Shown here one piece after another: positions 1 to 12,300 of a DNA stretch of 64,000 bases. The position numbers were made by a program, and so were the translations under genes. A model generated the notes under the pieces. It was not told where the DNA came from, did no database searches, and saw only the letters and a list, made by a program, of their open reading frames with translations. Numbering within the stretch: position 1 is the stretch's first letter; each line of letters opens with the position of its first letter. Origin of the DNA: Branchiostoma belcheri (taxonomy: Eukaryota > Chordata > Leptocardii > Amphioxiformes > Branchiostomatidae); contig NW_017803246.1 of NCBI RefSeq assembly GCF_001625305.1, forward strand, positions 436,138-500,137, read 5' to 3'.

Positions 1-330
1 TGGACATATATTACGCATGCCTCTTGATTCACCTGCTCAAAAGGCACTTAACATCGCCTTTAGTAAGAAACTCACACCTAGGAGAGGTAGGCCCCGTGGA
101 GGCCTTCTCGACTGCCTGGTCGATGATGTGAAGCTGTACTTCCATCAGAATGTCCAGACGGCGCCCTACATGCTGAAATGGCTGCGGGAACAGGCAACAG
201 ACAAGGCGCGATGGAACGGAACTTTTAAGACTATCGATGTCACACACTGATTTGGTGTGCCAATGACAGTTTGATACCAGTTTATAGAACTGTATTCATT
301 TGCCACCAAGAACAGTATATTATTATTATT
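1..330 (+). mobile_element. 3' end of a non-LTR (LINE-type) retrotransposon
   Basis: An open frame enters from the left and stops at 248-250. It carries an RRGRPR motif and then a spaced tail ending in ATDKARWN. This is the usual layout of the last residues of many LINE reverse-transcriptase ORFs (a GRPR-type motif, then a D-x-x-x-W motif close to the stop). After the stop come about 60 bp of untranslated sequence and an (ATT)n run near 319-339, typical of a LINE 3' tail. I first considered it a dynein exon, but no donor before the stop gives the phase needed by the exon at 426. The clade cannot be named from this piece. Confidence 0.6.
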
Positions 331-425
331 ATTATTATCTAAGCTGTTTCTGCAATGGACAAAAGTATTAAGCTGTCTCTATGCTGGAAGCAAGTAGAAA
401 TAATCATGGTCTCTTTTTTCTCCAG

Positions 426-3400
426 TTCAAAGCTGTTTGTGCGTTGGATGCACGGCACCTGCATCGAGACGCCGCCCCAGCATGCAGAGGGCGAGGACGA
501 GCCCATCGTGTTCAGCTTCTTCACCGACATCGCCGCCGACTCCTCGGTCATCGACCTGGTTGTCACGGCCTCGCAGAACGTGCAGAAGACCCTCATGGCG
601 CTGAACAAGTACCTCAGCAGGTGGAAGAGATACCGGCCGCTCTGGAAACTGGATAAGGTAAGGGTGTACAGGTGTGTTTGTGTGCCTTGAATTGATGGCA
701 ATACACACACAAAAGCAGCCCTTCCTTTACTGAGCCTGTCCTTGGTGCTGAACTCCTGGTGTTTTCCTTTTGAGCAGTGTTGAGTGGAAGGCACCATGTT
801 TTCAGCACCAAGTGTGTGCCTACATTTTACCTGCACCGCTCAGAATTTAGCAAGTGTGGATCTAAAAGCTGTTAAATATTTCTTTTAGACTCCGTAGGTG
901 GTAACAGGCAATGCAAATTAAAAGTCCACATACATCCACATGTACATAATCCCTGTACAGGTGAAGATTAAGTACAGGAAGACACATTGCTGTAACAGTT
1001 AAAAACAGCATTTGATAAACAGCCATAAACTGTATCTTGCAAAGTACCAATAGTATAGATATTCAGACAGCTGACTGCAATGTTGTTCCCATCCCCTCCA
1101 GGGCATCATGATGGAGAAGTTTGCTGCCAAGAAGCCGTCCTGTGTGGCTTACGACGAGAAGCTTCAGTTCTACACCAAGATCGCTCACGAGGTCTGTATG
1201 TTAGACTCAAAATAAGGTAATAGATATCTATTATCACCACTAATAATGTAAAGATTAGGCTTTTTAAAGATCTGAAAGTTGAAGTTTATTCTAAAAAGAC
1301 TACTAGTATCTGTCCTTGGTGCTGAACTAGTAGGGCTATCCATTGAACTATTTACAAGAGGATAGTTTAGCAGAATACTCATATTTCAGTACCATGGACA
1401 GATACTTCTTTTTTTTTTGGGGGGGTATTTGTCTGCAGCATTTGCCTTGCAATGTCCTGTTGTATGATGCTTAGATGATCCTGACTGCACACTGTTATGG
1501 TATCTACTATCAGTGTAACAGCTACTAATGGTATGAAAACAGCCCCTACTAAAAGCCTACATGTAGTACCTGAGTTATGGGTTGTCCATGAGACAAGTCT
1601 ATGTAACATTGTACTTTTGTATGTGTTTGTAATATTCTATGTGTGGGACACAACACCAGCAACAGCTGCCTGTGTCCCTCGTGTATTGTACTATCAAATC
1701 AAACATCCTACTGTTGTTTTCTAGGTATCAGAACAGCCTCTAGGAAAAGATAAATTTATCACCCATGAGACAAGTCTATGTAACATAATTTTACTGTTGT
1801 TTCCCAGGTATCAGAACAGCCTCTAGTGAAAGATGAGGACTGTATCCGACTCCAGCTGACTCCGCTGGCCTCCACCGTCCAGGACCACGCCAAGGCCTGG
1901 GTCACGTCTCTGGGAAAACTGCTCAACGACTCCGCCAAGGAGGAGCTCTTCACTCTCAAGACAGAGCTAGAGGTTCGTGGATAAGATATATAGTAAACTA
2001 AAACTTAAGATATTTACTAGAAAAATTTAGCATGAGGGAGCAATTTCTCCGAAGCCAAAATATACATTACAATTATTTCAAAGCTTAGTAATTATCACAT
2101 TGAAACAAATATAGACTATGAGGTTGGGAATTCTATATTAATCTTATTAATCATGTTGCCTTTGCTCAGTCCTCTAAAAGACTAATGATAAAATAAGGAC
2201 ACTTATATCTTGTTTAAAGTTAAAACGTTTGTTCCAACACAAACAGAAAATATTCTCACCCAGAGCTTTCGACCAGTCACTCTAGTCTTCGTCATTAGAC
2301 TACCAACACAGATGAACTTTCATGACACTTATATCATTTTTTTACCTTGGGTTGAAAACTGAAAGAAAGATGAAGAATCTTATTACTCAAATAAATTGAA
2401 TCAACCATTGAATTTTTCCTTCATGTATCCAGGGCTTATCTTATTATTTAGAATCTTGGTTTTTGCTCATTTTTGTTCATAAGATGAATTATAAGATTAA
2501 CTAAGACACTTATATGTCATTTCTACTAAAACCCTGAAAATTTGGAAACTAAGATGAATTTCATTACTGTAATAAATCAAAGTAACCTTTAATGATTTGT
2601 CCCTAATGTCTTCAGGGCCAGACATCAGACTTGAAGAAGGTTCCGGACACCTTGGAGGATCTGAAGTTTGTTCTCGGCGTGATCGCCAACATTAAAGACA
2701 TCTCTCTGGATGTGGAGATGAGATTTGTGGACCTGCAGGAGAGATACAGAACCCTGGGGATGTACAAGATAGAGGTGGGACATAGGGTGCAATTATGAAA
2801 CTAGTTTTTCATATTTGACTTAAAGTACCTAGTTTATATGGTGTCTTTTCTATGAGTGTGATATTGACTTTAAAACTACTGTCGGCTGGTTTAATTAGAA
2901 ATTACATGTATTATAATCTATGTAACGTTACCTGTTGTCCCCTTATGTATTATTGTTGACTTACGAATATCAGCCTAGCTGCCTGTAAGTTAGTATAATG
3001 TTCTGTCGCATTTTAGATAAAGTAAATTTGAGCACAAACTGTAACTTCCAATACAAGAAATTCAACTGGTTCAGCTCCAGTCTTTAATTCTAGGTCTGCA
3101 GCTTTGCCACTAAGAACCGTAAAAAAAAACCCACAAGCTTTCAACAGTGAAAATTCTTGCTTTATGTACTAGATGAATTCCCTACCTTCACGTCCCCCCT
3201 ACTTTTTCAGGTAACAGAAGAAGAGACAGAGTTGGTGAAAGACATGCCTCAGATCTGGGGAGATCTGTTCATGGACTCCAAGTACGTCGACGCACGACTC
3301 GGGCCAGTCAAGAAGAAGTTTACTGAGGTGAGCCTACACAACCCTTCACACCTTCTCTTGTACCCAGAACTGTGCCAATCTAGTTCTATGCCTGAATGGG

Positions 3401-6349
3401 TTAGGGCTAGCATCAGGCACGGTTCTGGATAATCTCTGCATATCTGTTGGATTCAAGTGAAAGAAGAAAAGAAAATAGAATAGATCAAATTTTTTTATTA
3501 TTTAGAGGCCTAGAATACTCTTGTTAGTTAGATTTACCTTGCTTCAATCTGGAACAGTAAAGAATACCTAATGACAAGGGTAATCCTATGTCAAATAGTT
3601 GTCCTAGATGTTGTTATAATGCACATCAAATAGTATCCCATTTATGGTACAATAAGGTATACTTAATTCTGTATGACTTTGTTATATGATTATGTCAAAT
3701 TAATGTTGAACTTGTATCCCTTTTTACCTCGATGTTTTCAAAACCCAGCATCTAAGTCTAGAAGTGAGTACAGCCAGGTGACTTGGTGATCAGCTCAAAA
3801 ATAAATAGTGGTCCCACAAACACCAGACTATTAGCAGCATAGGTGGAAATAAAGCCTGGATCAGACTTGTTATTAGTCAGTTTGTACTTGTAGCTTTAAC
3901 TTGGGGTCAATGTTAGCGTGTTAAACACTTTGAGTTTAGTTTTAAAGGTATTCTTACCTGGATTCTTACCTGGATTCTTGAGACGGCACAACAGCAACTT
4001 AATTAGACACAAGAAAAAACACCACAGGTTATGTCAGATTCTGTAACCAAACTACACTGAATCAAAGGTTGTCCACACTACAGAAGTACTTAGTAGCTAA
4101 AGTAAAACCCAAAGAACGCAGCAAATTCATAACTACTGCACTGCACTCAGTCTGGTGAAATTTCACATCATAGCAGATACTAAACTACACAGAAAACTAA
4201 AGGTACCAAAAATTAAGCACCGTCCTTATGTTTAGATGTAGTACAATGCCATTCAGATAAAAAATAGCACACATAAGAGGCAAATTTGGCAGGCTGCCAT
4301 CAAGCCTTGGCCTCAGTGTGCAAGCACGTCTAACCCTTGGAGCACAGGGAACAACAGACGATAAACCGAATTATGAAATAAGATTAAGCTTTAACTTCGA
4401 ACACTTAGATTACAGAAATGGGACTTACCCCAAATTTTCGGTTGACTCCATCAACCTTGTTCACGGAATGGACCCGTGTTGGAAGTTAAAGCTTAGTCTT
4501 ATTTCATAATGACTTGTACCAACACAGATGAACTTTCATGCTAAGATAAACTGGACAGTGAGTAAGTGAAAGATTTTTTCCCTTTCCTTGCTGTACTCAG
4601 ATCACCCTGCAGCAGATTAAGGAGTACGATAAGGACCTGAACAAGTTTGGGGAGACGTTCCATGCAGAGGGCCCAGGAGCCGTGGGGGCTGACCTAGACA
4701 AAGGTAAGGTCTGGAACTCACAGGGAACTTCAGGAAGATATTACAAATTCTTATGTTCACTGGTCAAGCTAGGATAGTCCTTCTACTACACGTGTACATT
4801 CCCCAGGACAACAATATTCTACTGGCAGAGATCCTGATTGCAGTCTCTTGATTTTAAGATATTCCCTAAAGAGACAGAAATTTTCAACTGTCACCTTAGA
4901 TCAATGAATTGACAAACGACCATTGTGTAGTTTTCACATATTATTGCACTTTAAAGGTTACTATGATTGATATGATTGAAAAAAAAGCTGAACATAAAAT
5001 TTACATTGAATACATACAATATAGCATCTTCTTTTAAATTTGAGGGTTGAGATTCTGGACACTACCAGAGGAACTCTCAATTATCTAATTGCATTAATTT
5101 TCGTCTACAAAATCTCCTAACCTAATCCAAAAATGGATGACTGACATCTGTTTTATATGACTTGATCTGCTCAGGAGTTGAGATCCTGGAGCAGTACCAG
5201 AAGGAGCTGGGTAAGTACGAGCGAGAGCGGCAGGAGCTGGCGAACGCTGAGCGACTGTTTGACCTGCCCATCACCATGTACCCGCTGCTGCAGCAGGTAC
5301 AGAAGGAGATGAAGGGGCTGGAGATGATCTACACACTCTACAAACAACAGAAGGTTAGTCAATAATCATCTACACACTCTACAAACAACAGAAGGTTGGC
5401 TCAGTAACATTACATTACAAATTTGTCACCTAAAACCACAGTAAACAACATAACAAAAGAAAACGCAGATGACCGTCAACATTTTGGAATAAATTAGCGT
5501 GCAAAGGCCCATTGGATGACGTCACAGTGATTGTGCAAGACCATGTCGACCCTTGATCTCTCCCGACTTGTCGCGGGTAAAGTAGCTTCCGGGTCTGCGC
5601 GGAATGAGGGAATGGGACATGTTCATGTTTGGGATACCAGAAAATCAAGAATTTTTGGCTGCCGCATACAGGAAAGACATGGGAAAACCAAGAATACTTG
5701 GCGGCTACAGGCCTAGAGTTAAGTTTCATCCTGCTACATTCAGTGTCAGTGTATTTCAAGAACTTGTGTAAGACTCACCCTCTAATGCACAGAAGCATCA
5801 GTCGAACCAGAGACGTGGACCCAAACATACTGGCAACTAGAAAACGTATAAACTGGAACGTCAAGTATTACTAACTATACCGGACTATTGAAGTGCACTG
5901 ATAGTATGACTGTATTTTATTATCCTGCTTTTTAGGTCAATTTATTGTCTTGCAGGTGAGTTGCAGGGCCTAGGCTTGTACAAAACATGTCTTGTTACAT
6001 TGTATAGATTACTATAATATTATGTTCTGTGCAAGTAAAACTTGTTTGGTGCAAGTAATTTTCAATGTTATCTGCACCAGTGCAAATATGCTGAAGACAG
6101 GATTTGGAGCCTTTTTGTTGTGACCTGTTTTCCCCAGGCTGCGCGTGAGGAGTGGTCTCAGACCCTCTGGGCCAACCTGAACGTGAACCAGCTGGTGGAG
6201 GGTATTGAAGGGTTTATCAAGCAGCTGAAGCGCATGCCGAAGGACGTGAAGAGCCTCCCGGTGGCCCACCACCTGGACGGGAAGATGCGGGAGTTCCAGG
6301 CCTCCATCCCGCTCTTCGTGGATCTCAAACACGAGGCGCTGAGAGAACG
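426..6349 (+). CDS. DNAH10: DNAH10 exons w1-w8: distal tail and start of linker
   Basis: Exons 426-657, 1102-1191, 1808-1972, 2616-2774, 3211-3327, 4601-4703, 5175-5353 and 6138-6349, about 419 residues. The first base, T426, completes a codon begun in an exon left of the window. The sequence is helical and charged (for example [20 protein letters not shown] and [18 protein letters not shown]), as expected of the DHC_N1/DHC_N2 region that links the stem, where intermediate chains bind, to the motor. The last exon ends LRER, and its final arginine codon is completed as [11 protein letters not shown] in the next exon, a wording shared by many dynein heavy chains. Splice sites are ordinary GT-AG. 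Confidence 0.9.
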
Positions 6350-9300
6350 GTACGTCAGTTTGTTTGTTTGTTTGAAATTGTTTATTCATGAAATATTCAT
6401 GTAACAGTCATACACATGGTACACTAGGCAGCAGACTGCTACTTTCAACTGGAATGATCTTGTTTCGGATGTCTAACTGCATCACCTAATGTTGGACACT
6501 GCATGGCTGGCAGGTGAAGTTACTGATACTCTAACCTGCAGGGGTATTGACATTTGCTGTGCCCAAGAACCACAGGACAAACTAATAGGCAAATGACAAG
6601 CTACCATCAAGCCCCAGCATCAGTGTGCGAGCACGTCTAACCCTCGGTTACGGGGAACAACAGACGTTGAACCCGATAGAGAGAAAGAGATCCTTCATAA
6701 TGTATGCAAATTTATCATTCTAAGAAATTTATCTGACCCTCTTTGCTAATTCCCAGTCATTGGAAGGAGCTGATGGAGAAGACAGGAAAGTCGTTTGACA
6801 TGAACCCGGAGACGTTCACACTGGAGAATCTGTTTGCCATGGACCTGCACAACTACGCAGAAACTATCGCTGACATCGTCACCTCCGCTTCCAAGGAACT
6901 CAGCATCGAGAAGGTAGGGGTGCCTTGGATAGACAGCATGTCTAAAAACTCTCATCTCCTAAGGCTTTAAGGAACTCAGCATCAAGAAGGCAGGGGATGT
7001 CTTAGGTAGCATGTCTTTGTCTAATTAAAAAGAGAAACACTAACTTCAAGTTACAACTTCAGTCTTAAAGATTGGGAAGGTAAGAGATATCCTGTCTGGT
7101 ATCATGTCTTTGACTTACTGCCTTCTAACAATTTTTTTATCTCTTACAAATCTGTAACAGAATTACAGAATGGTAGTGATACAGTGTATATGTCCTATAA
7201 AATGATGTCAGACCTCATATCCAGTCTTTTCTCTTTTCAAACAGGGTATCAAGGAGGTAGAAGAGACGTGGGCCAGTATGAAGTTTACTGTGCACAAATA
7301 CATCAAAGGTAAGAACTTGGTACATTGCTTCTGTATGCACTGAACCTGTACGTAGTTTCATCGCTATAAAAGGCTGCGTTTGCATGAGTAATGTTGGACC
7401 AATAAACCATTTATTACTAACGTTCCCTAAAGTGAAAATTGGTGTTTCTTTTTCTGTTAAGATTTTTGTATGTAAAGTTTTCCCGACCTGTCCTTGGTGC
7501 TGAATGTTGTGTGCTAGTTTGGCTGTCAGACACAAGACCAAGAGGTTATTGGAAAAGGCACTTAAAAGGACTGTCTCCAGTTGGGGAGGTAAAAGGCAGT
7601 AGAAGGAGAGGGATGGGCTCCACCTTCCAATATCGTGCCCTAAATACAGTGGATTAACAACCCACATGTCAAAAAGGCCATGGAACTACCTTTACTTTTT
7701 TTAACCTTTCCTTTTGAAATACACCAGACTGGGTTGATCCTGGGTTGACTTCTGCGTCATTTCCTCTGTGGGTGCTGCTTTTTCAGTCTTATTGATGGAA
7801 GTCTTGTATTATGGCCTAGCCAGCTCTAACACAGCTAGCAGATTATTGTAGGCACTTCATGGTTGTTGATTGAGTATCTATCTAACCATCTTGTACCTTC
7901 CCTGTTGCCAGGCACGTCTGACCGTGGGTTTATCCTGGGCTCTGTGGATGACGTGATGCAGATTCTGGACGACAACGCGATGAACCTACAGAGCATGTCG
8001 GCCTCGCGCTTTGTCGGACCTTTCCTCCAGACCGTACAGAACTGGGAGAAGGGCCTGTCTCTCATCGCTGAAGTCGTGGAGGTAAGGAATAAAAATCTTA
8101 TATTATTTCTCCGGACCCCTAGTACTGTTTGTGGAGTTTTTTAAGTTTCCAAACAGTTAGCAAAAAAAGGCAGAACTGGGAGAAGGGCCTGTCCCTCATT
8201 GCTGAGGTGGCTGAGGTAGGCACTTCCCATGTTGTTTCCAGTTTTAGCTCACTAAAGAGCTAATCTCCCACTCATCGTGACAGAGAAGACAGAAGCACAG
8301 AATTTACTGGTTACAATGAACAGAATACCATGGAACGGCATATTGTCCTCTACAGTAGCCTGCATATTGGGTTGGCCACTAGACTATGCACCCTACCAAA
8401 TGCACAATAGGGCAGAACTGGGAGGAGGGCCTTTCTCTCATTGCTAAGGTGGTGGAGGCTGGAAATAAAACTGTTGTAGCCCACCTCCTAGTGTTGCTAC
8501 CTCGATTTTGTGGATTGATATGACTGTAGTTGATAAATGCTTCATGTCTATTTTCCCTGACCAGGTGTGGATGGTGGTACAGAGGAAGTGGATGTACCTG
8601 GAGAGCATCTTCCTGGCAGGAGACATCCGATCACAGCTGCCAGAGGAGGCCAAGAAGTTTGATGCCATCGACAAGATCTTCAAAAAGGTACACACATACT
8701 TGTTTTTCTGGAACAAAGTTAGAACATTTTCATCATTTTGAAGAAATAACCATAATTTCAGCACCATGGAGAGGACCACATTATAGTCTTGTCTTCATTT
8801 TTGTTATGATTTTTGGGAAACTCTGGTGTCAGATTTAGAAAAAAGAACAAGATGCTAAAGAATATTAAGAAGGTAACCACCATTTCAGTACCAAGGAAAG
8901 GACCACACTATTATCTGTTCATCTTCTTGCCAACTTCTCCTACCATCAGCCCCAGACAGTGAGAGATTGTGTAACAGAGGCTACATTTCTTGCCACAGAT
9001 CACAAATAAAGCAGACAAGTCACCCAAAGTAATCAGATATCAAATACAATCTAACTTATTATGAAACACGTGTAAACTTTCATTTCCAACACAAGAAATT
9101 GGAGTCACAAAAATTGTGTTGAAAACTTGCTTCATGATAACTTCTACCAACACTGATTGACTTTCAAGATGCAATTTAACTTACATACTTCTTCCTAACA
9201 GATCATGAATGAAACAGCGAAGTCCCCGATCATCAAATCGACGTGCCACGCGCCCAACCGCCTGTCTGACCTGCAGAACCTGAGCGACGGTTTAGAAAAG

Positions 9301-12300
9301 TGCCAGAAGAGTCTGAACGACTATCTGGACTCCAAACGGAATGCCTTTCCGAGGTTCTTCTTCATCTCAGACGAGGAGCTTCTCAGCATCCTGGGCAGCT
9401 CAGACCCCAACTGTGTGCAGGAACACATGATTAAGGTAACTAGCAATCTGGGTGGGTCAAAACCATTCCAGTGTAGCCATCAAAAAGTGATGCACTGTGC
9501 TGTAAATGAAAGTCATTGCAAATCAGCAAGGGGATGACATTCTGTGTCAACAATCCTAAAGACCTAAAGACCAAGATGGCACCACCATTTACATGTGTCC
9601 CTTGTAAATGTGTCACTGACAGCATTTCTGCACTGCAATTTTTAAGTTAAGTATCATTTCTGGATTGATATGGTTTAAGTTACCAAATGCTTATCCTGCA
9701 TTAGACTATCATTATTGTACTAGATGGTCTGCACTTACCAGATCCATAGCATCTAGATTTTGCGGGATTCAAACCTAGAACTTTTCCACCATGATGACAT
9801 GACTTAACAGTCATTTTTGTGCCCAACAGATGTATGACAACATTGCTGCGCTGCGGTTCCAAGAAGGCTCCAACGGGGAGACCCTGGCGACGGCCATGAT
9901 CTCAGCTGAGGGGGAGGTGATGGAGTTCAGGTCTAACGTGGCTGCTGAGGGGCGTGTGGAAGACTGGATGACAGCCGTGCTACAGGAGATGAGGTCCACC
10001 AACCGTCTCATCACCAAGGAGGCCATCTTTAAGTACTGCGAGGATGGCATGCCCAGGTAATGTGTCTTAAGATAGTCGCTGTGTGACTTTGTTGAAACTT
10101 AAGGAGCTGCAAGAAATTTTGTCTTTCCAGGATGAAATGAAAGATTCAGAATAGAAATGATTTCTTTTTAACTGTCTGCCACAGTTCTGTGATACACCCT
10201 TTTTTACATATTGCATGTGACATTAAGCTAGTAGTAACTTTCTTAATGAAGTAATAAGTTATCTGACTGTGTGTGTTTGTGTGAGTTAATTGGATGGTAG
10301 CGCTTGACATGGGAGATTATTTAACAAGTTAATAAGTTACTAAGTAAAGTTGGTAAGTTATTGATGTGTTTTTACAGGGTTGAATGGATGACCCTGTACC
10401 AGGGCATGGTAGTACTAGCAGGGAACCAGGTCTGGTGGACATTGGAGCTTTTAACTAGTTAATACTTTTAGTTAATAAGTTGATAAGTTAATAAGTTACT
10501 AATCTATTTTCCACAGGGTTGAATGGATGACCCTGTACCAGGGCATGGTAGTTTTGGCAGGGAACCAGGTCTGGTGGACTTGGGAGCTTTAGTTCACAAG
10601 TTGCTAAGTTAGTTCACAAGTTAATAAGTTAAGCTAATAACTTATTGATGTTTTTTCTGCAGGGTTGAATGGATGACCCTGTACCAGGGCATGGTAGTAC
10701 TAGCTGGTAACCAAGTCTGGTGGACATGGGAGGTGGAGGACACCTTCAACAAGGTTTGTTTATGTTTATTTACACATGCACATAAAACAACAGAGAAAGT
10801 AAATATAACATTAATACACAAAGGAAACAAAATAACATTGGACGAAATAGGTTTGGATACACTCTTATTCCGCCCCGTATCTTTTCCGTATTCTTTACAA
10901 GTACGAGCATATACGAGCGGATGCTGGACATAGGAAATAAAAAAAATATGGGAAAGGTACGGGCAGGATATGAGTGTATCCGAACCTACTTCATCCAGTG
11001 TAAAGTATACAGAATGAATGTGCTGGAGGCCTTAAGGCTTATTTGTGTCCCCTCCAAGGTCAAGAAGGGTGACAAGAACGCCATGAAGAACTACGCCAAG
11101 AGGATGCACAAGCAGATTGACGACCTTGTGGTCAAGGTCAGGTCCGAGCTGTCGAAGAACGACCGTGCCAAGTTCAACACCGTGCTCATCATCGACGTGC
11201 ACGCAAGGGACATCATTGACATCTTCGTCAGAGACAGGTTAGGGTTGATTACGTTACAGGAAGCATCTTGACCAAAAGATTGAGTTTAAATCCTAGCTCT
11301 GTCATTCTCCCAGGATGCGCACTTATTACTAATTTTTGTAGTCAATTTGAACAACTCAAGGACTTTGAAGCATCCATATTTAAAAAAAAAATTAAACATA
11401 GAAATCGGTAGTAATTGTTATACTGCCAAGAGTGTCCCTCTAAAATTCGATTGACTGGATCTAGAGATGCCAAAACATTCTTGTAGCTTTTCATAATCTA
11501 GAGTGACTCAAGTTGCTGGTAAGAGTGACCAACTCTTATATCATAATATTCCAGTATTGGATACAGAAGTTTTGTTTCACAAACCAAATATTCTCCGCTA
11601 AAGTGCTGATGTTTCGATGTCTATCAGACACCTTCCTCAGAGCTTCTGACTGGAGTTCTGCTTCTTGCCGCTGTATGTAGCCAATGTATTCCAGTATCAT
11701 GGACATTTTTTAGCTTGAGCGATTTTATCAGATTTATTGTAATTATGTTATTCCAGTATCATGGACATCCGTGAGTTTGAGTGGGAGAGCCAGCTGCGGT
11801 TCTACTGGGACAGACCCATGGATGAGCTGATGGTGAAACAGTGTACCGGCACGTTTGGGTACGGTTATGAGTACATGGGTCTGAACGGGAGGCTGGTCAT
11901 CACTCCACTTACTGACAGGATCTACCTAACCCTCACACAGGTGGGTTTTCGAAAGTATAATTCATCTGTAATAAGTCTTTAGTAAGAACTGATGGTGCGA
12001 CAGTGTACCGGCATGTTTGGGTACGGCTACGAGTACATGGGTCTCAACGGGAGGCTGGTTATCACTCCACTCACAGACAGGATCTACCTAACCCTCACAC
12101 AGGTGGGCTTTCGAAATATTTCATCCGTACGTATAACTATATACTATGAGAATATTGCAAAAGAGTATGGTTACGTAGTAAACTGTAAAGTTTGGGTATG
12201 GTTACGAGTGCATGGGTCTTAATGGGAGGCTGGTCATCACTCCACTTACCAATCGAATCTACCTTACCCTCACACAGGTCCGTATTACAAGATATTTCTC

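Noticed and set aside
17..250. First open frame as a DNAH10 exon
   Set aside because: No donor before its stop gives the two-base phase needed by the exon at 426, and its motifs match a LINE C-terminus.
11986..12102. Mutually exclusive alternative exon for w17
   Set aside because: It lacks the 5' third of the exon and a convincing acceptor in the right phase; treated as a ghost copy.
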